Of a stretch of DNA of 64,000 bases, positions 1-12,003 are shown piece by piece. A program made the translations under genes and the position numbers. How positions within the stretch are numbered: the first letter of the stretch is position 1; each line of letters starts with the position of its first letter. The DNA comes from Sipunculus nudus. Taxonomy: Eukaryota; Annelida; Sipuncula; Golfingiida; Sipunculidae. The stretch spans positions 64,789,389 through 64,853,388 of the forward strand of contig CM049315.1 in the NCBI GenBank assembly GCA_026874595.1, written 5' to 3'. A model generated the notes under the pieces. It did no database searches. It was given only the letters and a program-made list of their open reading frames with translations, and was not told where the DNA came from.

Positions 1-699
1 GCAAAAGTTTACCAGCAAATCCATCCCAGCACACAGTCTCAGTACCTCGCATACGGTTGTTAAACACCTTGTTATAACCCTGCGTGTGGGTAAACACAGT
101 CCACGTGTCTGTTTACCATAACAAGACCGCGTGACCGGAAGTCCGATTGTGAGCCGCAAAACGCGATGTTTCAGCCAGCGGGAACATGTATCACATTTTT
201 TATCAGGTCAGTCAGGGCATCTCCTGATTGACACATGTTTTGGCCCGGCGATGCACGTGCTGTGTTAATGTTTACAACTGGGATCGCGCCCGGTCCACTG
301 TTTTTAACATTCGTTTAGAGGAGTAAACAAACGGTTGCAGGGCAATATTTGGGCAGGTACGGATTTATTTCAAATGGAAGAAGCTATTTTTCGTATTAAC
401 TCAACATGCTTCATAGGTGATTGGGCCCCTTTAACAGGGCTTAATTACATGGAAGTTGGCCAGACGTTCGTTGAATGCAGCACGTGCGTATAACGTGGTC
501 ACGGTATATCGTAGAACACGCAACCCGTAGAAAGGCACCCAGGCAGCTTCCCACGAAACGCTACACACTATTCTCGTCTTTGTTTTTACATTAACCAAAG
601 TGATTTTAACATATTAGTGTATTTATGTCTCTACAATATGTTGGTTAAACAACCATTCACCATATCCACACGACCACTCGCTACAAATCTAGACCGAAA
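1..699. other. 3' flank of the minus-strand gene
   Basis: I see no coding region here. Read on the minus strand it lies downstream of the stop codon at 700-702. An AATAAA-type polyadenylation signal (TTTATT on the plus strand, 364-369) lies about 330 bases past the stop and could end the transcript. The rest is unassigned. Confidence 0.3.
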
Positions 700-983
700 C
701 TAAGATAAGCCCCGCGGTACACTCCAACTGGAGTTCCTATTACTTCTGGCCTTGACCTTGTTCTTCTCATCCATTGGAGAGTATGCTCTGATATAACGAC
801 ATTTGCTGATCGCCTCCACAGAATTAGGATCGAGGCTGGGATCTGGACGGTCCTGTAGGAAGGCGTTTACGAGGCTGGCAAGACCCACAGATATTTCTTC
901 CTGAGTTACAGGTGCCGGAAGAACATCCTCAGCTCCCGCGTCAGTCTTGGCTGTGTTCACTCGTCCTCGATGTTGAATGCCCA
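700..983 (-). CDS. Terminal exon of an unrecognised minus-strand gene
   Basis: This is the predicted last coding exon of the gene whose large exon lies at 4378-6091. On the minus strand the sequence TTCTAACTGCAG precedes position 983 and supplies a branch-point-like CTAAC and an AG acceptor. The upstream donor leaves one base of a codon (G). The first two bases here (TG) complete a valine codon, so the frame continues without a break. The exon adds 93 complete residues and ends at a TAG stop. The peptide is hydrophilic, with an acidic, Asp/Pro-rich middle (around QDRPDPSLDPNS) and a basic, Ser/Asn-rich tail. There is no signal peptide or membrane segment. I do not recognise the domain. An unseen middle exon in the 3.4 kb intron cannot be excluded. 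A matching phase alone would occur by chance about one time in three, but both splice sites also fit consensus. Confidence 0.55.
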
Positions 984-2869
984 CTGCAGTTAGAATTAAT
1001 CATGAAAAGCTGAATTTGCATATTAGTTTTGAATAAAGGTTAGCTAGCCGATGGATGGACAGGATATCAGAGACACTGAACCTGTGAATCCTTAAAAATA
1101 AAAAAAAAATAAAAATTCAGTTTTAATCTGAATGGCAGGACTACATGCATAACATTTTGCATTTGGTTTGCTTCACACGCTATCTTTACGGTTTTTCTAA
1201 AGGACGACTAACGTGATTCTAACGTTTCCATCTTTATAAATTGTCTATTTTTTAACTTAATATTTATACTCATGCGGTCATGCTACCCAATCGTCTTAAT
1301 ACCAGTTTAATATCTAAATATTAAATTGTCTTTTTCATACATATGCTATATACTCATTTCTTTTATTTTTCAATACTCTTAATTTCATTTACATTTTAAT
1401 TCTCTTTATAGTCGTAACGCATATATCCATCATGTTTTTCTTTCTTATAGTGAGATGCATGATGCTGCAAAAGTTCTAGCTTTAAAATTTACCTTAAAAT
1501 TTTCATTTATTTTTTAGAAGTCAGAGATTGCTCCCTTTCTTCTATATTTTTTTTTATAAAAGCAGAAATATGAAGGAAATAATTTTATAACAAGCTCAAT
1601 TGATGCAGAGGGAAATGAAAACGTTTGTATTAAATCCTAAATTTTTACCGAACCTATTCTTTTTCAATGTTATAGATAAATCATAAATTATCAAATTATA
1701 TATATACACATAGTTCTATTTTTCGTTAGGAAAATTTTTAATAAATTTAAAAGGAAATTACTAGATGAATTTACAAAATGCGATAATATATATGGTATCT
1801 TACCCTATGGACCACTACTTAAACCAAGTTTTGTACAAGCACTGAGGTGACAACAGGTTTTCAATTTAAAATACATGTTTGATTTTTAACTGAAATAAAT
1901 AAACAGTAAAATTGAATAAATTACGTGATTTAGATAATGCCATCAAGCTGATTATTGAAGATTCCTCCACTTTAATTCAAGTATTGAAATTTAACGCATT
2001 TAAAAAAAAGAACACGACTGGTTTTCAGTTCTCTGGTAGTTGACTAGTGTATATTCCTCGCAATTTGAGTCCACTTTTTCAGTGACTCGGATGCATGTAC
2101 TTGACTATAGGAGAGCGTGGACTCGACTACACCACACACTTATAAAGGCAATAGGCAGGCATGACGGCCGGGTGGTAGGTGCAACAAATGACTTGCCACC
2201 AATTCGTCGCTTTCGAGCTTTCCTGCTGATAGCATGTTATTGTGAAATTTTTGTGATTGGAAATTTCGAAATTGACAAAAAGTAGATCTAATTTTCAGAG
2301 ATGCCAAGTTGTAATGAGTATAGACTCAGAAGAGAACTCGATAAACTTATATAAAACTATGCAGAAAAATTCCTGATTATAAAGTGAGGCAGTCTTGATA
2401 AGTAAAAAAAAGGGTTTCAATGTGAAAACGAGCTATTTGCTCAATCTCTTGAAGTAATGCGGTCAGAGTGACCTTGTGACAGGTATGATAATTGTGTTTA
2501 ACTCTCTCTGCAAAATTTCAGGTCTTGAATTATGACGCTGACAATTTTATTGTGACCTGTTAACGGATGTCCTGACGCACTGTATATACGGGCAAACAGA
2601 CAGCTGAGCTAAAAGTTGTTCTTTTTACCAAGTTGCATGATATTATAGCTGTGTGCGCATACATCATTTTGTGGACACATGAGCATTTGAGCAATTTTAC
2701 AAAAAAAGTTACAAAAGTCTGGAAATAAAATCGGAATGTAACATAGAAATTATAACTTGTTAAATGGACCTGTAATGACCCTGTCAACTGGAGAAGGTAG
2801 AGGGTCACCATAGCTGGCTATAGCTCTCAAAGAGCACCCCAGTCAATTTACATTATAGACTACTGCACA

Positions 2870-3515
2870 CCCGTGTACAAATCTTCAACAAATACTTTCA
2901 AATTTCATGTTATAAGAGCTTAATTCCTTATGTGTGAAACATTTGAAAATAGTGCTAACAGTCACAATATACGCCATGATCTAAGTTAAGAAAAAATTAA
3001 CGCAATTATTTTACATTTAATGCAAATCACTTTAAAAAATTACAAAATTCTCATCTAAATTATTGTATACCATCAAATTTAATTGAAATACAATTATATG
3101 TTCAAAAAAGTCTTTCCATCTTCCGAAGTTACGATGTTAAGTGAGTAAAAGCTTTCCTGATTTTGACAAGGAAATTTTGTTCGGGTGCATAACTTCTACA
3201 AATGCTAAACTAATTTCTGGCATGTACATAGAAAATTTATAGAGAAACAGTTATGCTTAATATGAACAAAACACCCCAGTGGTTTTGATGAGGTATTCTT
3301 GAAGTGTAACAATAGGTTTCAAGTCGCAATGACCAAATATCCGGTTTGGAAGAACTTAGAGAATCTAGCGGTTTGTAAAAATTCGGATCCGTAGGTCCAA
3401 CGGTTTCAAGCCGTGACAGTTTAACGGACAAACGGGAAAAGGGACGGCCCGCCCGACGACGGATGACAAAAGACCAATCAATTTAGCTCAGATGACTTAT
3501 GTTCAGCTTAGCTAA
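2870..3515 (-). repeat. TAGCTCAG-family repeat, degraded copy 1
   Basis: This matches the hairpin-end half of the family seen at 19319-22214 and 45441-47394. It shares the sentence-like order 'aagctttcctgatttt ... ttcgggtgcataacttc ... aatttctggcatgtacatag', then a run of GAC-rich sequence, then TTTAGCTCAGATGAC with the partner GCTTAGCTAAA. Orientation is minus relative to the copy at 45441. The distal half of the family is not detectable, so this copy is truncated. It lies in the intron of the minus-strand gene. Confidence 0.6.
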
Positions 3516-4045
3516 AAATAAATTCTCATGTGGTCTTTCAAAGTCCTACTAATGTTCCCGAGTGCACAAATAATTCAATTTTTAACATTTATTACTTAAA
3601 ATTAAATTTTTGAGAATGACTTACAATTTATCCATACAGATACCACTGGAAAGATTACTGAACTTAGTGTAAAATCATATATACTGAATTTGGTCTAACA
3701 TGAATTTATAATAACTTTGATTCATGGTGCAGGCATTGGACACCAACACTGAAGGTTCTGGATTCACGCTCGATAAGGTACCTGCAGGACGTACAATTAA
3801 TATGGAAACTGTGGAAATTTCAAATGAACCCCAAGAGACTCGCTCTGACGTATTAAAAATGTTCTGACTTGACACTGTATTAGTTATAGAATGAAAACGT
3901 CATTCATCATTGTATCTTTATTGTTATGATCAGACAGTGTCGTTTACATGCCATATTTTCACTGTTAATGGAGAAAAAAGAAAACATGTTAAATCAATAT
4001 ATGTCTAATGCAGAATTGACGAAACGTTACGTAGAAAACAAATAT

Positions 4046-4069
4046 ATAATAATAATAATAATAATAATA

Positions 4070-4105
<36 letters not shown>

Positions 4106-4106
4106 A
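4046..4106. repeat. Back-to-back (TAA)n/(TTA)n microsatellite
   Basis: About eight ATA units run directly into about eleven TTA units, so the tract is self-complementary and could form a perfect hairpin. It produces poly-Ile, poly-Asn and poly-Tyr reading frames that are artefacts. Confidence 0.9.
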
Positions 4107-4377
4107 TCAGGGATTGAAAGTTTTGCAATCACACAGTTTGTTAGTAGCGTTGCTCGTACAATCTCTCTCTCTCTCTCTCTAGAAAAGGATAAGTATATCA
4201 AGGTACGTCTAAATTGATTAACAAAATTTCAGATTGTCTCAAAGCAAAGCAGAGGCCAGACATAGTCCGCAAATACAGATAAAGGCATATATGGACAGAA
4301 AGTAACACTGGTATTTAGAAAATGGTAATTTTGACAAAATCGGAATATGAAACTAGATGTTACATATATCCTCTCAC

Positions 4378-6091
4378 CTTCCCGTTCGATAACCTCGTAA
4401 AATTCATGCACACGTTCTCTGTGCGCACGCGCCTCTTCCTTTTCCTGCTCAAGAAGTTTTTTTCTCACGCGCTCATCTTTCTTGTCCGGCACAATGAAGT
4501 CACTGCGTTTGAAGTTCACTTCCGGTACAGGAACTACTGCTCCATCGTTTGTCTTTTTATATATAATAACCGGCAGCTTCTGCAACTCCTCTCTCTGTTT
4601 ATTTTCTTTCATCTTCCTGTACATTTTTACCTGGTCGACCAAACTCGTTTGGGATTTTTTTGATAACGGGGAATTTAATATGGGCGATATTAGATGAAAA
4701 GTGGAAGATATTTTCGAACTCTTTTTCGGGGATTCTTTCTCTAAAGAATCACCTTCTGTCGGCTCAGTCACTGCACTGCTATGATTTGCATTCTTCACTC
4801 TATCAATAGAAATATCTTCCACTAAAGTAAAAGAAGAATAGAGTTCTGTCTGAGGCTCATATGACTGAGCAGCCTTTGTTAGAGGTTTCATTACAGGGGC
4901 ACGCAATGGCGGCAATGTGAAATTTGATGTTGAATCAGGTTGTTTTCTAGTACCAGGCACGTCTGGTTGTTTTCTAGTCGCAGGCACGTCAGATTGGTTT
5001 CTAGTCGCAGGCACATCCTCATTTTCTTCATAAATCACTTGTTCCTCGATCCTTCTAACAAGCGCTGAACCTTTTGAGGAGCGAATCCTTTTATTCAACA
5101 GCGGTCGATCTTGCGTGTCATCGTGTACAACTGATATCGTTGAGTGGGGCACGTAATTTATCTTATCTCTGCTGTTGGCAGATATTACAGTGTTCTTAGT
5201 CTTGTCTACATCAGCGGAGGGAGATACGGTGACGAGAGCGACAAGACCCGTTCCCCTTCGTGAGTTATGCGTGCTCCCGTTGACATCTGGTGGTGACATG
5301 GCCACTTTATCTTCCCTACTACTCTCATTACATGCCGCTATTGGCCCCTCAAGCCTTGAATTGTCGCCGCCCCCTTGTCCTTGTGGAACTGCAGTCCTAT
5401 ATTTGGATTTGATCTCAGTGTTAGGGTTCTTGTTTTCATTTTTTCTCTCTGGCTCATTGACCTCGATCACCGATACACCTGGGCTTAAGTCCCTCATCCC
5501 TCCATTAATTTTATTTTCTGCCTCATTCTGATTCAATAAAACACAGTTATCGTTAACGTCTATAGACACATTGAGTTTGTTCTCTCTGTCTTTCCCTCTT
5601 TCTGGAGATGTTGCTTCTGTTCGCTTATCATTCCGTGGGGTATCATTTCCAGCTGCATTTTCTATGTCTTTATCTTTTTCACTTACACTTACTTCCGGTT
5701 GACTTAAAGGAGTGTCCAACCGGAGAATATCAATTCGAGGCTCTTCATGTGACTTCCTTCTGGCGTCATCCTGTCTCCGTTTATGGGCATCCCTAGCAAA
5801 TTTCTTCTTATCCATATTCACTCTGAGCATAGTTTTGTACACGGCGTTTTGTCCACGTTTGATTTTGTTCAGGACAATATTTTGCTCGGTAAACCACCAT
5901 CCTACTTTCTTTTTCAGTTCCTGTTCTCTGGCGTGGTTGCATCCTGTGACCCTCTGGCTCATCTCGCTCCGCAGAGGACGAGACAACTGAGGAAGATTAT
6001 CCGCATTCATGTGGTTCAAACGCATACGGCACCGAACACGTCCTCTCACTCGCAGGGAGGAGCCCAGAGTGACCGACCTTGCACCTTCCAT
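4378..6091 (-). CDS. Large exon of an unrecognised disordered, coiled-coil-like protein
   Basis: This exon has an open frame of 571 codons plus one base, starting at ATG 6091-6089. An in-frame stop lies 15 bases upstream of that ATG, so the start is fixed unless an unseen acceptor lies between. The donor AAG|GTGAGAG ends the exon; reading on past it gives a hydrophobic, AT-rich tail that looks intronic. Joined to 700-983 the product has 665 residues. The N-terminal part is basic (an Arg-rich start, then KKKVGWWF and KKKFARDAHKRRQDDARRK). The middle is rich in Glu, Asn, Asp and Ser and looks disordered. Near residues 360-385 there are three tandem copies of VPATRKQPD-like units. The last about 70 coding residues before the donor are a Lys/Glu-rich helix (RKKLLEQEKEEARAHRERV). 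No signal peptide, membrane helix or enzyme motif is visible. The length and biased composition over 1.7 kb without stops argue for a real gene. Function unknown. Confidence 0.65.
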
Positions 6092-7493
6092 AAAGAAAAT
6101 AGCACTTTATAAAAGGAATCACCTTAAATCCCACCCGCCAACAACGGGGCTTGTTTGCCTTCGTGCTTGGAGCGCACCGATTGAGTCACCCTGGATGTTT
6201 ACTCGCACGACACCCGCTGTACATGTAATGGTGTGTTCACCGTACCAGCGGTATTGCTGGTAAGTACGAAGACTCCACTTTGTCACCGAGGTCATACGAA
6301 AGAGGAATCCGTTTATAGACAAGAGCGCACTATTTTTAATCATTCAGCATATCAGCTATAGTGTGTGGTGTACCTGCTTGTCACCGCGGTGCGGGTGAAT
6401 ACATGTGCGATGTGCAGCCTAAGTGCTGTACAAGCTGGTATTTATAGTTGTAATAAAGATATGAGAATCAATAACCGTATGTATCTAGCAGGCTTAAATA
6501 CCGGATGCACACAGTAAGATAGCCAGGATCGTATATCGGCGCGCAAGCAGTAATTAAATATTATAACAATGATACACCATTTTAATACTCCGACCTGGGA
6601 ATATTCAGTTTGATTCGCCTTATACACGGGGACACTTGGACCTTTACCGCCAGCGATTGACACTTACTTGAGTTTTCATTACGCCCCGCACGTTCTTGTC
6701 TGCTGCGGTGTATCCAGTAATGGCCTTGTATACAATAACGTGTTAGGAGGTCGGATGATTTAATGCTATTGGGCTACTATAGGGATTGCTGAAGTACCGT
6801 GGTGGTTTAAAAGCTAAATCCTTATTATCATATTAGTCTATAATATGGTCACACAAGGTGAGAATCAGACCGTTAGTGTCACACACCCGTACGCCTTTCA
6901 AACAGGAAAATCAATGTAGTCATTATCAGGTTTCCTGTAACTAGCTCCCTGCAGCACCCACTTGCTTTCTGAAAGGTTATTTAGAAAACGATTTAACAGA
7001 AACCGCGCTTACATGCAGCCATGTGAATACACACAGGCTGAAGGTGCAGCTAAAACCTAGTTGTGGTTTTCTCCTGTACTGGCACGTTCTTTTCTTCTGT
7101 TGTCTGAACAACATTCACCAATAGCATTTTCACCAATGAAAGGTTTAATTGTGCTGTAGCTGATTTGCCGTATATGAAATTGTTTCCATTTAAATCATTG
7201 CCAATACATGACGGAGGGTGCACACTGACAGCTCAACGTGTTATGTCTGAGAGGAATGTACAGGTTTGATTGCGAAATTGATTCCTCTTTCTTCAAAACC
7301 CATTAACATGTTTCTTCAATTAAAATTGCTTAGTTGTTGTATAATCTATCTACTTCTGCTTGAAAATATGACCTTCGATTTAATTGTTTGTAATAAATCA
7401 GTGACGTTTTACTCTGAAATAAAGGAATAAACGAATATATAACTATAAGCCTATATAAGTGGCTGTCAATGTATGTGAAGGAGAAAAAAAATA
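6092..7493. other. Upstream flank of the minus-strand gene
   Basis: This region should hold the minus-strand gene's promoter and any 5' non-coding exon, but I cannot fix either. It is somewhat richer in CpG than its surroundings around 6180-6700. A TATAAA-like string lies about 20 bases upstream of the ATG on the minus strand, which is too close to be a convincing TATA box. The open frames here are short and unconvincing. Confidence 0.25.
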
Positions 7494-8692
7494 TACGGTG
7501 GCTCGTAGGTAACACAGAAAATTATATTTTATCTCATTATGTAGCGCGTGGACACACGATAATTATCTCGTTTCCACGCAATCTCTGTCGTGGGAACGAG
7601 ATAAATATAGATAGACAAGACAGTAAGACCTATATCTTAAATCCTTAAGCACACGGGATTAAGGTAATGGTCAATTACTTGCATGCATATTGAGCGGGGA
7701 TTTAATACGCTGAAGGGGTGGTCCATGTGCGCGTATATATGTGTACATGCGTGAAAAATCGCTCATATGATTTTGTAACTGGGGTGTTTCCATGTGTCCG
7801 TCTGGGTATATGCGTATGTGCGTATATGCGTGGAAAACGCCACAGGAGCTCCAGGAATCGGGGTAAAATTTCGTCACTTCACCGCATTTTTTCGGAAGAC
7901 CGGCTAGATCCACTGTATAAATATATAAGTCTGCCATTTCACGCATATACGCATATACGCGCACATGGAAACACACCTATTTTTTTTTCACGCATATATA
8001 CGCACATAGAAATGAATTGCTTACGGAAAGAAAAAATTGCAATTTTCTCGTATAAAGGTTTTTATTCCCCGTAAGAGGGGACAAAAGGTGGCCCACCACC
8101 TCTCTTTAAAATTGAGGGGCATGCCCCCACCTCCAGCCTATAATGAAGTGTCTTGGCTGACCTTTTGCTGTAAGCTTTTTCTTTGAGACGTAACACAAAC
8201 CGACATGTTGTTTTTCCCTGTCCAGTATAGCCGAGACTATGTAACTCTTAAACCTAAAAAAATAAGATTTCCCGGGATGATAAAATAAAGTGTTTCAGTT
8301 TATTTCATGTTTAGTGCACAAGGGTTTATATCCCCTTTACCCTAACCTTAAAATCAGTAGCCGTAAACAAGCTCAATAAAGTTTTCCCAGAACACATAAA
8401 AATGGGCAAGTTGAACCAACGCAATGTTATCTTGAACCAACGTAATGAAAGCCTGTAAAATTTACCTCAAAGCATTCGGCGTAAACGCACATACAAAAAA
8501 CATGCATACACACAATTTTAGTTGCATTAACGCTCTGACAAGCACCAGACAACAGACATTCTTGTCCAAATGAGGGTTTAAGCTAACATGGCATACTAAC
8601 GCATGCGCACGCGATAATTTTATCGCGTAGGAACGAGATACTATCGCCTAGGATAAAAATGATTATCTGTGTGTCCGATAAGAGCCACCGTA
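7494..8692. mobile_element. 1.2 kb non-autonomous element with 11-bp terminal inverted repeats
   Basis: The left end TACGGTGGCTC (7494-7504) is the exact reverse complement of the right end GAGCCACCGTA (8682-8692). Similarity continues inward imperfectly for about 90 bases on each side, including ACACAGA/ACACACAGATAAT and TATCTCGTT...ACGCG blocks. If the target duplication is TA, the inverted repeat proper is CGGTGGCTC. No transposase reading frame is present, so this is a MITE-like or fold-back element. Inside it are a 285-bp imperfect palindrome (7724-8008) and a further hairpin at 7563-7603 built on ATCTCGTTTCCACGC. The superfamily is not assigned. Confidence 0.65.
7724..8008. repeat. Imperfect palindrome of alternating purine-pyrimidine sequence
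   Basis: The left arm (about 7724-7835) and right arm (about 7940-8008) are near reverse complements. Shared blocks include GTGCGCGTATATATG, GTGTTTCCATGTG and GCGTATATGCGTG. The left arm carries about 35 extra bases. Both arms are long runs of alternating purine and pyrimidine, the composition that favours Z-DNA and cruciform formation. Confidence 0.7.
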
Positions 8693-8789
8693 CAGTCCCT
8701 TTCAGACGACAACATTCTTACAAGTTAATATACTAATTCCAAAGGGATGTTGCTCCAATGCAGTAAACATGCCATAAAAATCTCTTGAA

Positions 8790-8932
8790 ATCAGATCAGA
8801 CTTTACTTTGCACACCAAATCAGATCAGACTTTACTTTGCACACCAAATCAGATCAGACTACTTTGCACACCAATTCAGATCAGACTTTACTTTGCACAC
8901 CAAATCAGATCAGACTTTACTTTGCACACCAT
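8790..8932. repeat. 29-bp tandem repeat, five copies
   Basis: The unit is ATCAGATCAGACTTTACTTT followed by GCACACCAA. The third copy has lost part of the TTTACTTT segment and the fourth has one substitution. The open frames across it simply translate the repeat. Confidence 0.9.
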
Positions 8933-9225
8933 GGCTACTTTCTTTTGGGAAACACAAACATCATACAGTCGATGTATCGGTTTCGATATCGAGTTTAAAG
9001 ATTCCGATTCTTAAACTGTCCTTGACACAAAACGAAGGCAGTATTGACAACTGTTCAGCACAAATTATGTGCTTATCATGCATGTCAAATACCTGCAACA
9101 GGCCTCGGCACTGTGTTCCTATTGTGCCGGCGAGATTGATAAAACATACTAAATTGTCCCTAAATAGGAAAGAAAGAAAGAACAGGGTCGATACGACGAA
9201 AACACATAGCAATGTCAATGTGTAG

Positions 9226-9309
9226 CATATAGCTTACGATTCAATGTATACCATACAGATTATTACAGCTTACGATTCAATGTGTACCATGCAGCTTACG
9301 ATTCATTGT
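9226..9309. repeat. 26-bp satellite, left part, split by a gypsy insertion
   Basis: Three degenerate units of CAGCTTACGATTCAATGTGT plus ACCATA. The same array resumes at 16950-17085, directly after the 3' LTR. The array was therefore one block before the gypsy element inserted. Confidence 0.8.
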
Positions 9310-10019
9310 TGTTATGGTGCTCGTATACAAGTACAGGGTCATTATCAGATAGTTGTGGTACAAGGGCAGGACGACCGGTGATTGAGACGCACTGATCCGT
9401 ATCGTCAAAAAAGAACGCCGCGGGAATAAAACAGAAGGACCACAGAAGACTCAATTAACACGGACAATAAGATCACAGTCATAGAAGAACACAGAAATTT
9501 TATTATTCCAGTTGAGAAAGAAACAAAACCCGTTTTAAATAAAGACAGATAATACACTCTGTTCTCGCGTCGTGATACTAAACGTTATAAAAGCCCGAAA
9601 CTCACCAGTTACAGACGGGTTGCACGATGAACTGTTGAACGATCACCAGGCCTGGGTTTATCTCCCGGAGTACCGTTATTGGGAGGAATGTACACCATGG
9701 ACTTAGTTTAAAGACTTTTGTTTCTTCAGTATACGGACTGCTCGGCTCCTAACAGCAACCCCGGAGCCACTTCATCTCCATGGGGCCATACCGATTATGA
9801 ATTGAAGATAAGTATATTTCGTTTTGTATTGTAACGCACGCCCCGTTTAACCGTTTAAATGATGTTATAATTTACAGATTTTGTTTTGAACTTTGTATAT
9901 ATTGTATATAATGTTTATTTGGATAATTATATATATCTGCACCGTACCACGAGTCTTTCTCTGTGAATTTATGTTTGTTGTGTGAAGAACCCGGAAGGAA
10001 ATTCAATTTGTACGCAACA
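9310..10019 (+). repeat. 5' LTR of G1
   Basis: The LTR begins TGTTATGG and ends GCAACA, the TG...CA form. Its last 370 bases are repeated with few differences at 16591-16949, including CTCCCGGAGTACCGTTATTG and GTACCACGAGTCTTTCT. Confidence 0.85.
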
Positions 10020-10025
10020 TATTAA

Positions 10026-10039
10026 TGGGGGCTCGTCCG
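10026..10039 (+). promoter_or_regulatory. tRNA-Pro type primer-binding site of G1
   Basis: TGGGGGCTCGTCCG begins seven bases past the LTR end and matches the first 14 bases of the classical tRNA-Pro primer-binding site. The remaining four positions have diverged. Confidence 0.75.
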
Positions 10040-10360
10040 TTCGCTTTTCTCTTTGGCTCGTTTTGTTTAGGGGTATGAATTGGGGTTGTATTTAACATTT
10101 TCTGAATGGATCTGTATTTTGTGTACTGATTTAAATTCTATTTTGTACGGGTTCACTTTAATTTCTAAGATAGGTTTCTGAAATATTAAAGACTCTTTGT
10201 AAAATATTGGTATAATGTATTTAGTAGTCATATAAATAGTGGAATAAGGATAAGTATTTCACTTTGTCAGATGTCATTTGTATGATTTTTGAGGTACCAT
10301 ATTTTCAAAATTGCAATTGATAAATTTATAGCGAACCCTACTACCAAGGTCTTAGACCAA

Positions 10361-11472
10361 ATGAAAAAAGATGAATTATTAGAAATTTGTAGCAAATTAG
10401 AATAAGAAGGAAAACAGGCTATGAGAAAAACAGAGTTGAAAAGAAAAATTGTAGATTATTTTGTTGACAATGATGTGTTTGACACTGCCGTTTTAGACTT
10501 GTATCCTCTAGAGCCACTGAAAAGTGCTGACTCTAGTCAAATTGAATATCAATTGAAACTAAAAGAATTTGAATATCAATTGAAACTAAAATAATAAGAA
10601 TCAAATAAAGAAGTAAAAATAAAAGAATAAGAATTGAAAATAAAATTAAAATCTCGGGAAGAAAAAGGAAAATCTGCAACGGGTGGAATTTTAGACCCTA
10701 AAAATACATTAAATTAGTTCCCACTTTCAATGAGAAAGAAGTTGATAAATTCTTTCAAACTATTGAGAAAATAGCTACAAATCTTGGGTGGCCATTAGAG
10801 TTATGGCCTATCTTGGTTCAAAGTGTATTCATTCGAAAAGCCCAAGAGGTATATTCTGCTTTATCTGTAGAAGATTGTTCAAACGATGAAATTCTCAAAT
10901 CTTCTGTTCTTCATGCATATGAGTTAGTACCTGAAGCTTACAGACGAAAGTACCGGAATTTAAAAAGACATTTCAATCCGACACATGTTGAATTTGCTCA
11001 TGAGAAAGAGATGCTTTTTGAAAAATGGTGTAACTCAAAAGAAGTAAAATCAAATTATGAGAAACTAAAACAACTGATATTAATTGAAGAAACTAAGAAA
11101 TGTGTTAGAGATGATATTAAGACATATTTAGATGAGAAAGAAGTAACTTCGTTACAACAAGCGGCAAAATTTGCCGATAAGTTTGCTTTAACTCATACAA
11201 GCAAATTTGATAAACCGAAAGAAGTTGGTTTTCGAAGACATAGAAATGTAAATGGTAGTGACAAAAAAGGGAGTCCACCTCGGGCCAAAAGAGAATTTTC
11301 TGAGGTCAAAAAAGGTGAAAAGCCTAAGAATAGGCAGGGACCTATCTTTTGTAAGAAACCAGGATATGTTATGTCTGTGTGCTCTGAGCTCAAAAAGAGT
11401 AAAGAAGCGATATTTAAGGAAACGTCACTACATACGAGGGCTTGTTTTGTGAGCCTCCGTCAGGGACAGTAG
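10361..11472 (+). pseudogene. Gag polyprotein remnant of G1 (SCAN-like core)
   Basis: The Gag frame begins near ATG 10361 and is broken by several stops and a frame change before an open stretch at 10813-11472. That stretch has the pattern of SCAN-like retroelement Gag: VYSALSVEDCSND, then HAYELVPEAYRRKYRNLKR, then a Lys-rich tail. The C-terminal zinc knuckle is degenerate: the CKKPGYVMSVC region keeps two cysteines but lacks the CxxC start, and the usual histidine is tyrosine. Gag would form the particle shell. This copy cannot make a full protein. Confidence 0.75.
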
Positions 11473-11559
11473 GTTTAGAGGATCCTTATCTGTGGGAAAG
11501 AACAATGACTTTCAGGCTATTCGTAAGGAATTGAAACCTTTTGTGTCAGAAGGTTTTGC

Positions 11560-12003
11560 ATCTTTAGAAGGGGACAGCATTGACCCAGTGCCAGTCAAAA
11601 TTCTGAGAGACACGTGAGCGTCTCAATATTTATTGTTAAAAGGTGAATTACCTTTCTCTGAAGAGACGGATACGGGAGAAATTGTATTGGCTCAGGGCAT
11701 TGAAGGTTCTATTGTTAAAGTACCTCTGCACAAAGTCGTGTTAAAGTCAGAGTTGGTATCAGGTCCTGTTAGAGTGGGAATTATGCCCAGCTTACCTGTT
11801 AAGGGAGTGTCTTTGTTATTGGAATATGATTTGGTGGGAGGAAAGGTGACGGCTTATCCTTGTATGATTTCTAAACCGAGGACTGATGATGTTGATGAGG
11901 CGGAACACGAGGGATTGTTTCCGGCCTGTGCAGTCACTCGGGCTATGGCTAAGAGAGCCGATTTCAGGACCAAGAGAGTCACTGATAATAAAGTTGATAT
12001 GGC
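11560..12003 (+). pseudogene. Retropepsin-like protease remnant of G1
   Basis: The aspartic protease region follows Gag. The active-site segment ILRDT is followed directly by a TGA stop where the catalytic glycine codon should be (11617-11619). Downstream, an open frame keeps the flap and C-terminal parts (KVPLHKVVLKSELVSGPV, LLLEYDLVGGKV) and ends with an ACAVTRAMAKRA segment. A similar AVTRSMAKK-like segment follows the protease of copy A. All homology ends near 12003. Confidence 0.7.

Larger units (their letters stand above)
984..4377 (-). other. Phase-1 intron of the minus-strand gene
   Basis: This is the predicted 3,394-base intron. The donor reads AAG|GTGAGAG at 4380-4371 (minus strand) and the acceptor CTGCAG ends at 984. 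The sequence is AT-rich with no convincing coding exon. It holds a degraded TAGCTCAG-family copy (2870-3515), a TAA/TTA microsatellite (4046-4106) and a short CT run (about 4162-4181). The stretch 985-2870 holds nothing else I can name. Confidence 0.5.

Noticed and set aside
3926-4201. Frames with poly-Ile, poly-Asn and poly-Tyr
   Set aside because: They translate the TAA/TTA microsatellite.
4322-5990. Plus-strand open frames of 60-118 codons
   Set aside because: They are antisense shadows of the minus-strand 1.7 kb exon, with hydrophobic, biased translations.
11193-11452. Extra frames overlapping Gag
   Set aside because: They are other-frame shadows of the G1 Gag stretch.
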